NCBI GenBank assembly: GCA_015486705.1
Contig: WFRG01000069.1
Coordinates: 1 to 23,681 of the forward strand
Reading direction: 5' to 3'
Length of the DNA stretch: 23,681 nucleotides
Source of the DNA: Hippea sp.
GTDB taxonomy: Bacteria > Campylobacterota_A > Desulfurellia > Desulfurellales > Hippeaceae
In this document: in pieces, positions 7,454 through 15,310 of the stretch
Numbering within the stretch: position 1 is the first letter of the stretch
Layout: the number at the start of each line of letters is the position of its first letter
Program-made: the position numbers and the translations under genes
The notes under the pieces: model-generated
Seen by the model: the letters and a program-made list of their open reading frames with translations, nothing else
What the model was told of the DNA's origin: nothing
Database searches by the model: none

Positions 7454-8377
7454 TTAAATTTCTTTAATTATCTCAATAGCCCCTTCAACAGTTTTGCACT
7501 TATTTATCATGTTGTAAAACTTCTTAACATTGGGATAACCTTTCAGGTAGGCGTGGAAAAATTTGCGGAACTTTTGGACTGCCGTCTCGCCCCAGAACTC
7601 TTCCATGTACTCCAGATGCCTGATCATCACCTGTTTGACAAACTCTATGTCCCAAACTCTATCCATACCGTCATTCAAATCCTCAAAGATAAACGGTCTT
7701 CCAATGGCAGCCTGACCAACCATAAAAAATTCACAGCCCGTCTTTTCTTTTATCTCTTTAACTTTAGCGAACGAGTTTATTCCACCGTTATAGACAACAG
7801 GAATTTTTAAAACTTCTCTCACTCTTGCCACATGCTCCAGATCTGGCTCACCTTTAAACTGCTGTGATTTAAGTCTTGCATGTATGGTTATGAAATCCAC
7901 ACCTAAATTCTCAAGCTCCCTGTAAAAATCAATTTTATTGGGTTCGCTATAACCCATTCTAAGTTTCACACTCACAGGCTTCGATATGTGCTTTTTTAGA
8001 AGTTCAACTATTTTAAAAAGTCTTTCCGGTTCTTTCAAAAGGTAAGCACCTGCTTTAATTTTGACCACCTTCGGTGCTGGGCATCCTGCGTTTATGTCAA
8101 TACATTCACAAAAAGGCTCAACTGTTTGCGCAGCATGCAAAAAAATATCGGGGTCAGAGCCAAACAACTGAATGCAATAGGGTCTGTCTATATCATCTCG
8201 CTCAATCAGCTTATAGGTCTTTTGGTTTTTGTAATACAAAGCATTGACGGATATAAGCTCGCTAAATGTTAAACCACATCCAAATTCCCTGCAGAGTTTC
8301 CTAAAGGGTTTATCGGTATAGCCCGCCATTGGGGCTAAAAAGTAAGGGGATTCAACATCCAAAGAGGAAAGTTTCAT
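7454..8377 (-). CDS. dus: tRNA-dihydrouridine synthase (Dus)
   Basis: A 307-residue FMN enzyme that reduces uridines in the D-loop region of tRNA. The TIM-barrel carries the Dus signature: APMAGYTDKPFR (residues 16-27), the catalytic-Cys segment DINAGCPAPKVVKIKAGAYLL, the KLRMGY strand, TIHAR, VYNGGI and MVGQAAIGRP for FMN phosphate binding. The C-terminal helical domain is complete and length is normal. It looks DusB-like, but the subfamily, and so the exact tRNA position, is not settled. Its ATG overlaps the rho stop (TAATG), so it is translated from the rho message by coupling. Confidence 0.93.
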   Translation of the reverse strand: MKLSSLDVESPYFLAPMAGYTDKPFRKLCREFGCGLTFSELISVNALYYKNQKTYKLIERDDIDRPYCIQLFGSDPDIFLHAAQTVEPFCECIDINAGCPAPKVVKIKAGAYLLKEPERLFKIVELLKKHISKPVSVKLRMGYSEPNKIDFYRELENLGVDFITIHARLKSQQFKGEPDLEHVARVREVLKIPVVYNGGINSFAKVKEIKEKTGCEFFMVGQAAIGRPFIFEDLNDGMDRVWDIEFVKQVMIRHLEYMEEFWGETAVQKFRKFFHAYLKGYPNVKKFYNMINKCKTVEGAIEIIKEI

Positions 8378-9711
8378 TAACGATTCATGGAATCAAGAAA
8401 TTCCTTGTTTGTTTTGGTTTTAGACAGTTTATCTAACAAGAACAGCATCGCATCTATGTCATTCATCTCTATCAAAATCTTTCTCAGTATCCAAATTCTG
8501 TTGAGCTGATCTCTTGGAACAAGTAGCTCTTCCTTTCTTGTCCCCGAGCGTGTTATATCAATAGCTGGGAAGATTCTTCTATCCGACAAGCCCCTATCCA
8601 GATGCAGTTCCATATTACCTGTTCCCTTAAACTCCTCAAATATCACATCGTCCATTCTCGAACCTGTATCTATCAAAGCCGTGGCAATAATTGTTAAACT
8701 TCCTTTACCTTCAACATTTCTTGCCGCACCGAAGAACCTTTTCGGTTTTTGCAGTGCATTTGAGTCAAGGCCTCCTGACAAAACCTTACCACTTGGCGGT
8801 ATAACAGAGTTATAAGCCCGTGCAAGCCTTGTTATTGAATCAAGGAGAATCAGTACATCGTAGCCATACTCAACGAGCCTCTTTGCCCTCTCAAGAACGA
8901 TCTCTGCCACCTGAATATGTCTTTCTGGCGATTCATCAAACGTCGAACTGATAACCTCAGCCTTAACAGATCTTTTCATATCCGTCACTTCTTCGGGTCT
9001 TTCATCAATCAAAAGAACAATGATCTTAATTTCCGGATGGTTTGCCGTAATACTATTTGCAATATTTTGTAAAAGCATGGTTTTACCCGTTCTTGGCGGC
9101 GCAACAATCAAACCCCTTTGCCCCTTACCTATAGGTGTTATCAAATCCATGACACGGGCTGGCATATTATCCGGCGCCGTCTCAAGTTTTATCCTTTCCA
9201 TAGGATAAAGGGGCACAAGTTCATCAAAATCTTTTCTTTTTAAAACCTCATTTGGCTCTTTATAGTTAATCTGTTCGATCTTCAACAAAGCATAATACTT
9301 TTCGTTGTCTTTAGGAGTCCTCACCTGCCCATAAATATAATCACCTGTTTTTAAGTTAAATTTCCTTATCTGACTTGGAGAAACATAGATATCTTTGGAA
9401 CCTGATAAATAGTTGTTATTCATATCTCGTAAGAACCCAAATCCATCAGGCAAAATCTCTAACACACCTTCACCTTTTAGCAGACTAACTGGTTCTGCAT
9501 GTTTAACAGGTTCAATTTTTGGTGCTTCATTCTCCTTCATATCGCCTTTCTGCTCCTGTTTTCCTACGTTATTCTTTGAAATCGTTCTTTTAAGAATTTC
9601 ATCTATTAAATCGTTTTTTTTCTTCACTGTCGTTGGAATACCTAAAGACTTGCCTATCTCAACCAACTCAACAAGTTTCTTTTTTGTCAAAACGTCCCTA
9701 TCGTAATCCAT
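8377..9711 (-). CDS. rho: Transcription termination factor Rho
   Basis: A 444-residue hexameric RNA helicase that ends transcription of untranslated RNA. Domains in order: an N-terminal SAP-like helical domain (residues 1-40), a short charged linker (41-75) rich in Lys, Glu and Asn, the cold-shock-like primary RNA-binding domain with [10 protein letters not shown] (88-96) and [14 protein letters not shown], then the ATPase domain. The latter has Walker A APPRTGKT (204-211), the Walker B region [15 protein letters not shown], and the Q/R-loop region down to [11 protein letters not shown]. The linker is small compared with the large inserts of actinobacterial Rho. A ribosome binding site (GGAGAAAG) precedes the ATG at 9711. 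It lies 35 bases behind the phospholipase-like gene, with no terminator between, and overlaps dus. Confidence 0.97.
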   Translation of the reverse strand: MDYDRDVLTKKKLVELVEIGKSLGIPTTVKKKNDLIDEILKRTISKNNVGKQEQKGDMKENEAPKIEPVKHAEPVSLLKGEGVLEILPDGFGFLRDMNNNYLSGSKDIYVSPSQIRKFNLKTGDYIYGQVRTPKDNEKYYALLKIEQINYKEPNEVLKRKDFDELVPLYPMERIKLETAPDNMPARVMDLITPIGKGQRGLIVAPPRTGKTMLLQNIANSITANHPEIKIIVLLIDERPEEVTDMKRSVKAEVISSTFDESPERHIQVAEIVLERAKRLVEYGYDVLILLDSITRLARAYNSVIPPSGKVLSGGLDSNALQKPKRFFGAARNVEGKGSLTIIATALIDTGSRMDDVIFEEFKGTGNMELHLDRGLSDRRIFPAIDITRSGTRKEELLVPRDQLNRIWILRKILIEMNDIDAMLFLLDKLSKTKTNKEFLDSMNR

Positions 9712-9746
9712 ACACTTCTTTCTCCTTATATTTTTTCAAAGATTTA

Positions 9747-10481
9747 TTATCTGCTTATAGCGCTAATTTTTACAACTGGGGATTCCATGCCTTTAACTAA
9801 AACGTCTAAACTAAACTGTTCAGAAAGTTTTATATAGGATTTAATTTCTCTAAAGTTCAAATGTATAAACTCAAGGAGCTTTTCATTGTAGACAGCTTTC
9901 TTTATTATCCTTCTACCTAAAGAAACCCTTACCATTCCCTTAAAAATCAATTTGCTTACACCAAAACTAAACAAAGCGCTTTCTACTAATTTTTTATAGT
10001 CATTATCTAACTCCTTGTTGTACCTCTTGAGGATTTGAGCTGCAAGATACTTGAATGTGTTTGGATACATATTGTCCGCAACCAACTCCAAAACCATATG
10101 TTTCGTATTCCTAAGCCTCCCGTTCATGCTGTTTGCCAAAATACCGTGTGCTACAGCATCTTGAGATAGATGAGATAAGTATCCATAAGCAAAAGCCTTT
10201 TTCCTATCACTATCTGCCATCTCCAAAATCCTAAAACCCACATCCCAGTTATGAGAGTGACCCGAAAACTCAGACAGGGTTTTACCTACTATAAAATCAG
10301 GGGCCAGGCTCCCATAAAGATATTCGTTTAAATTGCTCATGATTAAAATTCTCAAATAGTCGGGCAATTGGTCAACTATGGATAAAGAAACCCCAATATG
10401 CACTCCAGGACCCCAAGCAAAACTATTTAGAGGAAAAAATATAATCAAAGCAATGGCAATAAGAGTAGATAATTTAAGCAT
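9747..10481 (-). CDS. Secreted zinc-dependent phospholipase C-like protein
   Basis: A 244-residue protein of the zinc-dependent phospholipase C/S1-P1 nuclease-like fold (Zn_dep_PLPC). A Sec signal peptide is visible: MLKLS, a hydrophobic core and SFA, with likely cleavage before Trp23. The mature protein would start WGPGVH, matching the Bacillus cereus enzyme in which the N-terminal Trp itself binds zinc. Further candidate metal ligands are the Asp in GSLAPDF, His in GHSHNW, the His/Asp set in YLSHLSQDAVAHG, and His and Glu in KHMVLELVADN. The substrate is unknown; a role on lipids or in the envelope is inferred. It has its own promoter and no clear ribosome binding site, so the mRNA is probably leaderless. 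It may be cotranscribed with rho. Confidence 0.8.
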   Translation of the reverse strand: MLKLSTLIAIALIIFFPLNSFAWGPGVHIGVSLSIVDQLPDYLRILIMSNLNEYLYGSLAPDFIVGKTLSEFSGHSHNWDVGFRILEMADSDRKKAFAYGYLSHLSQDAVAHGILANSMNGRLRNTKHMVLELVADNMYPNTFKYLAAQILKRYNKELDNDYKKLVESALFSFGVSKLIFKGMVRVSLGRRIIKKAVYNEKLLEFIHLNFREIKSYIKLSEQFSLDVLVKGMESPVVKISAISR

Positions 10482-10490
10482 TACATTTTA

Positions 10491-10520
10491 AGTATAATAA
10501 TAAAATCCACAAAAAGTCAA
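10491..10520 (-). promoter_or_regulatory. Promoter of the phospholipase-rho-dus unit
   Basis: TTGACT (10520-10515) and TATACT (10496-10491) are 18 bases apart. The -10 ends nine bases before the ATG at 10481, so initiation should fall two or three bases before the start codon. The remaining gap up to galE (10521-10580) holds no terminator that I can see. Confidence 0.65.
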
Positions 10521-10580
10521 ATAAAATCGTACCAACATAATATCTTTAGATACAAAACAAATTTTATCTTGAGGAACTTG

Positions 10581-11588
10581 TCAATCGATTAACTTCTTTT
10601 CCCACTCCAAAGCAGTCTTGCATATTGTATCTAAACTATCATACACAGGATTAAATCCCATTTTCTCTACAATCTTACTACAATTGGAGATCAACACAGC
10701 AGGGTCACCTGCCCTTCTGGGTGCTACTTCAACTTTAAAATCAACCCCACTAACCTTCTTCATTGTGTCTATAACCTCTTTTACTGTATATCCACGTCCG
10801 TAGCCAACATTAAAAACATCATTTTTTCCATTATCTAAATAATAAATTGCGTCAATATGGGCTTTAGCAAGGTCTACAACATGTATATAATCCCTAATGC
10901 ACGTACCATCCCTTGTGGGATAGTCATTACCAAAGATAAACATTTTATCCCTCTTACCTAAAGCGGTTTGAGCTGCAACCTTAACAAGATGCGTTGCATT
11001 CTTAGTTCTCTGTCCAATCTTTAAATCGGGCGATGCCCCTGCTACGTTAAAATATCTAAAAGCTACATATTTAAAATCTGGATTTGCTAACGCCGCATCA
11101 TTCAATATATTTTCGACAAACAACTTACTCTTGCCATAAGGATTTATAGGGTTTTTAGGGAAGTCTTCACCTATACCGCTTTTGGCATCTTCAGGTGCAG
11201 GTTCACCATATACCGCAGCCGTGGATGAAAAAATAAACTTTCTCACACCGTACTTTAAACACATATTAATCAGGTTTGCGCCATTTGCCGTGTTGTTCAG
11301 ATAATACTTAATGGGTTTTTCTACACTCTCAGGAACAATTAAACTTGCAGCAAAATGTATTACAACATCAAAATTTCTTGCTTTAAAAATACCTTCAATT
11401 TCGTCCCAGTTACTCAAATCAGCTTCAATAAAATCAAAATCCCTTACAGTTTTTAGCGCCTCTATGGTTTCCATAAACCCCGTTGATAGGTTATCAATAA
11501 TGGTTAAATTGTGACTTGTATCTTCAAGCAAAAGCTTTACCACATGGCTGCCAATGTAGCCAGCTCCGCCTGTTATGAGAATTCTCAT
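10581..11588 (-). CDS. galE: UDP-glucose 4-epimerase GalE
   Basis: A 335-residue extended short-chain dehydrogenase/reductase that interconverts UDP-glucose and UDP-galactose (possibly also the N-acetyl forms) for polysaccharide precursors. The NAD-binding TGGAGYIGSH (residues 6-15), the FAASL segment, SSTAAVYG with the catalytic Ser/Thr, the YGKSK catalytic Tyr-Lys, and RYFNVAGA, DYIHVVDLA and NVGYGRGYTV are all typical of GalE. The start is the ATG at 11588, preceded by GGAGG six bases upstream; a longer frame extends 24 codons upstream but runs through the promoter. It is divergent from the thioesterase gene. No glycosyltransferase neighbours are present to narrow the sugar. Confidence 0.93.
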   Translation of the reverse strand: MRILITGGAGYIGSHVVKLLLEDTSHNLTIIDNLSTGFMETIEALKTVRDFDFIEADLSNWDEIEGIFKARNFDVVIHFAASLIVPESVEKPIKYYLNNTANGANLINMCLKYGVRKFIFSSTAAVYGEPAPEDAKSGIGEDFPKNPINPYGKSKLFVENILNDAALANPDFKYVAFRYFNVAGASPDLKIGQRTKNATHLVKVAAQTALGKRDKMFIFGNDYPTRDGTCIRDYIHVVDLAKAHIDAIYYLDNGKNDVFNVGYGRGYTVKEVIDTMKKVSGVDFKVEVAPRRAGDPAVLISNCSKIVEKMGFNPVYDSLDTICKTALEWEKKLID

Positions 11589-11619
11589 GCCTATCCTCCA
11601 TAAAAATTTTAGCACAACG

Positions 11620-11647
11620 ATAATATCAGAAAACTTGAAAAAGACAA
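11620..11647 (-). promoter_or_regulatory. Probable galE promoter
   Basis: TTGTCT (11647-11642) and TATTAT (11625-11620) are spaced 16 bases apart, giving a leader of about 25 bases before the ATG at 11588. Its -35 lies within the spacer of the opposing thioesterase promoter. Confidence 0.5.
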
Positions 11648-11663
11648 ATTTTTTTGGCAATAT
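11635..11663 (+). promoter_or_regulatory. Probable thioesterase promoter, divergent from galE
   Basis: TTGAAA (11635-11640) and CAATAT (11658-11663) are 17 bases apart. Initiation would fall at about 11670, next to the ATG at 11671, predicting a leaderless message. The -10 is weak, so this is tentative. Confidence 0.4.
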
Positions 11664-11670
11664 TCAGAAG

Positions 11671-12072
11671 ATGCAAAAGATAGTAAAAGATTATTTAGAA
11701 AAAAACGACAGATTTGCAAAACATAATAACATAAAGTTAATTGAAGTTAAAGAAGGCTATGCTGTAACGGAAATGGAAATAAACGAAAATCACCTGAACG
11801 CGGCAGGAACAGTACATGGCGGAGCTATATTTAGCTTAGCAGATTTAGCGCTTGGAGCAGCTGCTAACTCATTCGGGGTTCTCAACTTAAGTCTAAATGC
11901 AACTATCTCTTACATAAAAACTGCAAAATCTGGAAAATTAAGGGCAATTGCCAAAAAAATCTCAAAAAGTAAAAAAATTTCAGTCTACCAAGTAGAAGTA
12001 AAAGACGATACAAATAACCTTGTTGCTACCATGCAAGGTTTGGCTTATTCAAAGGATAAAAATACACTTTAA
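11671..12072 (+). CDS. PaaI-type hotdog thioesterase
   Basis: A 133-residue single-hotdog-fold protein, probably an acyl-CoA thioesterase of the PaaI/YdiI group. The family motif is clear: NHLNAAGTVHGGAIFSLADL (about residues 41-60), with the HGG turn and the acidic residue in the following helix. The C-terminal strands (SYIKTAKSGKLRAIAKKI) fit the fold. I start at the ATG at 11671; the frame is open upstream for 32 more codons, but these cross the divergent promoter region and are not conserved-looking. No strong ribosome binding site is present. The acyl substrate cannot be read from the sequence. It ends 66 bases before ffh, which has its own promoter. Confidence 0.82.
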   Translation: MQKIVKDYLEKNDRFAKHNNIKLIEVKEGYAVTEMEINENHLNAAGTVHGGAIFSLADLALGAAANSFGVLNLSLNATISYIKTAKSGKLRAIAKKISKSKKISVYQVEVKDDTNNLVATMQGLAYSKDKNTL

Positions 12073-12085
12073 AAACCCAAAAATA

Positions 12086-12114
12086 TTGACAACAATGCCT
12101 ATTTTTAATAGGAT
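12086..12114 (+). promoter_or_regulatory. Promoter of the ffh-rpsP-khpA-trmD-rplS operon
   Basis: A consensus TTGACA (12086-12091) stands 17 bases before TAGGAT (12109-12114). An inverted repeat CCTATT-TTT-AATAGG (12098-12112) overlaps the -10 element. A 5' leader of about 18 bases would remain before the ATG at 12139. Confidence 0.7.
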
Positions 12115-12138
12115 TGTGCGCTACGTGGGGGTGTTTTT

Positions 12139-13464
12139 ATGTTCTCGGATTTGTCCGACAAGCTTAACGATATTTTTAAAAAGATAAAATCAAAAGGTGT
12201 CATAACAGAGGATGACCTCAACAATGCACTTAAAGAGGTAAAGTTTGCTCTCTTAGAGGCTGACGTAAACTACAAAGTCGTTAAGGACTTTATAAAGGAT
12301 ATAAAGGAGGAGCTTAAGGGTAAGGAGTTAGAGAAAAGTCTAACACCCGGCCAGATAATTATTGAAGCCGTACACAAAAAACTCACAGAGATATTGGGCG
12401 GTGAAGCATTCCCGTTTGTAATAAAAGAAACACCATTTATAATAATGCTTGTGGGTTTACAAGGCTCAGGTAAAACAACAACAGCTGCAAAATTAGCAAC
12501 ACATCTAAGATCTAAGGGCAGACAACCACTTCTTGTAGCTTGCGATATCTACAGACCAGCGGCAGTAAAACAATTGCAAGTGTTGGGGAAACAAATAAAT
12601 ATACCGGTCTTTAACGAAGAAAACAAAAAACCTGAAGACATAGCGTATGATGCACTAAATTTTGCGAAAGAGAATGGCAGAGATGTTATAATTATAGACA
12701 CAGCAGGAAGACTACATATAGACGATGAATTAATGGAAGAGCTAACAAGAATTAAAGGAAAGGTTAATCCGCAAGAAATACTGTTTGTAGCAGATGCAAT
12801 GATTGGTCAAGAGGCCGTAAACGTTGCAAAAGTATTCAATGAAAAGGTTGGTATAACGGGCAACATCTTCACTAAACTTGACGGAGATGCCCGTGGGGGT
12901 GCGGCACTATCCATAATGAAGGTTGTAGGGAAACCCATCAAGTTTGCAGGTGTTGGTGAGAAAATTAGTGATTTTGAGTTATTCTACCCAGATAGAATTG
13001 CATCAAGAATTTTGGGAATGGGCGATGTCCTTACACTCATTGAAAAGGTAAGGGAAACAGAAACAGAAAATGAATCCAAAGAACTTGCCAAAAAATTAAG
13101 AAAACAGCAACTTACATTTGACGATTTTCTAAATCAGCTTAAAAAAATACAGAAAATGGGCTCAATTGCCAAAATTATTGGCATGATCCCCGGGTTGAAC
13201 AAGGTAAAAATAGACGATGAAGAAACGTTTAATAAAGAGATAAAGCACATAGAAGCAATAATTTTGTCAATGACAAAAGAAGAAAGACAAAACTATAAAA
13301 TCTTAAATGCGAGTAGGAAAAGACGCATTGCCAAAGGCAGCGGCACACGAGTAAGCGACGTCAATAGATTAATAAAACAGTTTATAGAGATGCAAAAGAT
13401 GATGAAAGGAATGAGTAAATCCAAGGCACTTAATTTAATGAAAAAATTAGGAATAAACGGATAA
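12139..13464 (+). CDS. ffh: Signal recognition particle protein Ffh (SRP54)
   Basis: A 441-residue GTPase that, with 4.5S RNA and FtsY, targets membrane proteins to the inner membrane. The N domain is followed by the G domain with GLQGSGKTTTAAKLA (G1), DTAGRLHIDDELM (G3), TKLDGDARGGAALS (G4) and AGVGEKISDFELF. The C-terminal M domain holds the signal-peptide and RNA-binding helices (MGSIAKIIGMIPG; SMTKEERQN; SRKRRIAKGSG) and ends in Met-rich MQKMMKGMSKSKALNLMKKLG. Length is normal. A GGGGGTG site precedes the ATG. It heads the translation operon; the next gene starts 11 bases after the stop. Confidence 0.97.
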   Translation: MFSDLSDKLNDIFKKIKSKGVITEDDLNNALKEVKFALLEADVNYKVVKDFIKDIKEELKGKELEKSLTPGQIIIEAVHKKLTEILGGEAFPFVIKETPFIIMLVGLQGSGKTTTAAKLATHLRSKGRQPLLVACDIYRPAAVKQLQVLGKQINIPVFNEENKKPEDIAYDALNFAKENGRDVIIIDTAGRLHIDDELMEELTRIKGKVNPQEILFVADAMIGQEAVNVAKVFNEKVGITGNIFTKLDGDARGGAALSIMKVVGKPIKFAGVGEKISDFELFYPDRIASRILGMGDVLTLIEKVRETETENESKELAKKLRKQQLTFDDFLNQLKKIQKMGSIAKIIGMIPGLNKVKIDDEETFNKEIKHIEAIILSMTKEERQNYKILNASRKRRIAKGSGTRVSDVNRLIKQFIEMQKMMKGMSKSKALNLMKKLGING

Positions 13465-13475
13465 GGAGGATAAGG

Positions 13476-13709
13476 GTGGTAGCGATAAGATTGAGAAGAG
13501 GTGGAGCAAAGAAAAAACCATTTTACAGAATCGTTGCGATTGACTCACGCAAAAAAAGGGATGGAGCAGTTTTAGAGATTTTGGGTTATTATGACCCAAA
13601 AACCGAGCCTACCACAATAAAGGTAGATTTAGAGAAATATAACAAATGGGTAGAAAGGGGAGCACAAGTTTCAGAGGCTGTAAAAAACCTTGTGAAAAAG
13701 GCAGGGTGA
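13476..13709 (+). CDS. rpsP: Small ribosomal subunit protein bS16
   Basis: The 77-residue bS16 is a component of the 30S subunit. MVAIRLRRGGAKKKPFYRIV is the family's N-terminal signature (IRL.R.G.K..P.YRIV), followed by DSRKKRDGAVLEILGYYDP. The start is a GTG at 13476 with AAGGAGG six bases upstream, overlapping the end of ffh's 3' flank. It lies in the widely conserved ffh-rpsP-khpA-trmD-rplS order. Confidence 0.97.
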   Translation: MVAIRLRRGGAKKKPFYRIVAIDSRKKRDGAVLEILGYYDPKTEPTTIKVDLEKYNKWVERGAQVSEAVKNLVKKAG

Positions 13710-13715
13710 TAAGAC

Positions 13716-13946
13716 ATGAAGGAATTAATTAGTTGCATTGTAGAAAATCTTGTTGACAATCAAGAGGCGGTTAGGATTAAAGAGATAGGCGGTGAGAAAA
13801 CCACCGTTATAGAGTTAAGCGTTGATAAAAACGATTTAGGAAAAATCATAGGCAAAGAAGGAAAAACCATCAAAGCCATTAGAACAATTCTAAACGCTGC
13901 AAGCAAAAAATCTGGTAAGAAGGCTGTTTTAGAAATTATAGAGTAA
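13716..13946 (+). CDS. khpA: KH-domain RNA-binding protein KhpA
   Basis: A 76-residue single-KH protein (YlqC/KhpA family), known in other bacteria as a small RNA-binding partner of KhpB/Jag. The GxxG RNA-binding loop is GKEG (residues 46-49) inside [16 protein letters not shown]. It occupies the usual slot between rpsP and the tRNA methylase gene. Its TAA overlaps the trmD ATG (TAATG), where many bacteria have rimM instead. Confidence 0.93.
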   Translation: MKELISCIVENLVDNQEAVRIKEIGGEKTTVIELSVDKNDLGKIIGKEGKTIKAIRTILNAASKKSGKKAVLEIIE

Positions 13947-14617
13947 TGGAGTTCTACATTTTGAGCATCTTTCCAAACATGTTTGAAAGCGTTTTTAGTG
14001 AAACAATTATAAAGAGAGCCCAAGAAAAAGGGTTTGTGAAAATTAAACTCATGAATATTAGGGATTTTACACACGATAAACACAGGACAACAGATGATTA
14101 TCCCTTTGGCGGAGGCGCAGGTATGGTCATGAAGCCTGAGCCCATATACGAAGCAATGGATTATGTAAAATCAAAAAGTCCGAATGTTTATAAGATTTTG
14201 CTTACACCGGCTGGTAGGATATTTGACCAACAAAAGGCAAAAGAACTATCCAAAAAGGATTCGGTTGCAATAATCTGCGGTAGATACGAAGGATTTGACG
14301 AAAGAGTCAGGTATTTGGCTGATGAAGAAATATCAATAGGTAAATTTGTCTTATCTGGCGGAGAAATTGCGGCGATGGCCATAGTGGACGCTATAACAAG
14401 ATTAATTCCCGGGGTGTTAGGAAATGAAGAGTCTCTAAAAGAGGAAAGCTTTGAAAACGGATTGATAGAATATCCCCAATATACGAGACCAAGAGAATAC
14501 AGAAATATGAAAGTACCAGAAGTATTGCTTTCTGGAAATCACAAAAAAATCAAAGAATGGCGTGAGAAAGAAGCAAAAAAAAGAACAATAGAATGGATAG
14601 GAGAAGAAAATGGATAA
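13946..14617 (+). CDS. trmD: tRNA (guanine-N1-)-methyltransferase TrmD
   Basis: A 223-residue SPOUT methylase that makes m1G37 in tRNAs and prevents frameshifting. The N-terminal [33 protein letters not shown], the AdoMet-knot residues [11 protein letters not shown] and [15 protein letters not shown], and the C-terminal EYPQYTRP are all present. It is a little shorter than the E. coli protein but complete. It is coupled upstream to khpA by a one-base overlap and downstream to rplS by an 8-base overlap. Confidence 0.97.
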   Translation: MEFYILSIFPNMFESVFSETIIKRAQEKGFVKIKLMNIRDFTHDKHRTTDDYPFGGGAGMVMKPEPIYEAMDYVKSKSPNVYKILLTPAGRIFDQQKAKELSKKDSVAIICGRYEGFDERVRYLADEEISIGKFVLSGGEIAAMAIVDAITRLIPGVLGNEESLKEESFENGLIEYPQYTRPREYRNMKVPEVLLSGNHKKIKEWREKEAKKRTIEWIGEENG

Positions 14618-14966
14618 GCTAAAGGCATTCAAGGATGAAATGACAAAATCCTTAAACAAGGAAATACCAGAAATTTGGCCAGGTGATACCGTAAAAGTAT
14701 ATACAAAGGTTAAAGAGGGTAACAAAGAAAGAATCCAAATCTTCGCAGGAGTTGTAATCAGAAGAAGAGGCGGAAAAGGATTAGATGGAACATTTACTGT
14801 AAGAAAGGAATCAAGCGGCATAGGAGTGGAGAAAATTTTCCCTTACTACAGTCCATCTATTGAGAAAGTAGAGGTTGTACAACGTGGTAGAGTAAGAAGG
14901 GCAAGACTGTACTACTTGAGAGAGAGAAGAGGAAAAGCTGCTAAAATTAGGAAGAAAGGTTACTAA
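14610..14966 (+). CDS. rplS: Large ribosomal subunit protein bL19
   Basis: The 118-residue bL19 lies at the 30S-50S interface of the ribosome. [53 protein letters not shown] and [18 protein letters not shown] match the family through its C-terminus. It starts inside the end of trmD. A terminator-like hairpin begins 11 bases after its stop codon (14977-15011). Confidence 0.97.
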   Translation: MDKLKAFKDEMTKSLNKEIPEIWPGDTVKVYTKVKEGNKERIQIFAGVVIRRRGGKGLDGTFTVRKESSGIGVEKIFPYYSPSIEKVEVVQRGRVRRARLYYLRERRGKAAKIRKKGY

Positions 14967-14976
14967 AACAGATATT

Positions 14977-15011
14977 GGTAGGCAGTTTGAAGAGAAAGCT
15001 GCCTACCTTTT
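14977..15011 (+). terminator. Terminator-like hairpin between rplS and yraN
   Basis: GGTAGGCAG (14977-14985) pairs perfectly with CTGCCTACC (14999-15007). The stem extends to about 12 bp with one G-U pair and a 7-base loop, followed by TTTT (15008-15011). The T tract is short, so it may be only a partial terminator. It lies over codons that look like the conserved N-terminus of YraN, so read-through would be needed for yraN expression. Confidence 0.6.
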
Positions 15012-15309
15012 GGAATCAGAAGGATACATCATATTGGAGAGAAACTTTAGATGTAAGGGTGGTGAGTTAGATTTAGTTGCAAGAAAGGGTGATTTGTTGG
15101 TTTTTGTTGAGGTAAAAGCAAGAAAAACTTCTAATTTTGGATACTCGTCAGAATTTGTCAACGGCACTAAAAGGAAAAGAATTTTAAATTGTGCGAAATA
15201 TTTTATTCAAAAAAATAAATTGCACAATTTCGACATTCGGTTCGATGTCATAGGCTTTGACGGTAAAAATTTTGAGTGGATAGAGAATATTCTTATGGAG
15301 GAAGCGTAA
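15010..15309 (+). CDS. yraN: YraN/UPF0102 family nuclease-fold protein
   Basis: A protein of the UPF0102 family with a PD-(D/E)XK nuclease-like fold; its biological role is not established. The conserved part GYIILERNFRCKGGELDLVA, then FVEVKARK, contains the putative catalytic Asp, Glu and Lys (GELD...EVK). The only canonical start is the TTG at 15010, giving 99 residues. In the same frame the codons upstream read DIGRQFEEKAAYL, which is the normal start of this family (G..GE..A..YL), yet no ATG, GTG or TTG occurs back to the stop at 14917-14919. The true start may be a rare codon, for example ATT at 14974 or CTG at 14938. Coordinates given are the conservative ones. Confidence 0.8.
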   Translation: MESEGYIILERNFRCKGGELDLVARKGDLLVFVEVKARKTSNFGYSSEFVNGTKRKRILNCAKYFIQKNKLHNFDIRFDVIGFDGKNFEWIENILMEEA

Positions 15310-15310
15310 A

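Noticed and set aside
11575..11670. Longer N-terminus for the thioesterase
   Set aside because: It would run through the galE start and both promoters, and the extra residues do not fit the hotdog fold.
13760..14083. Minus-strand frame of 107 codons opposite khpA and trmD
   Set aside because: Both opposing genes are firmly identified, and the translated product shows no family features or ribosome binding site.
14435..14821. Minus-strand frame of 128 codons, hydrophobic, opposite trmD and rplS
   Set aside because: It is the mirror of Lys/Glu-rich codons, which makes Phe/Leu/Ser-rich antisense frames; rplS and trmD are certain.
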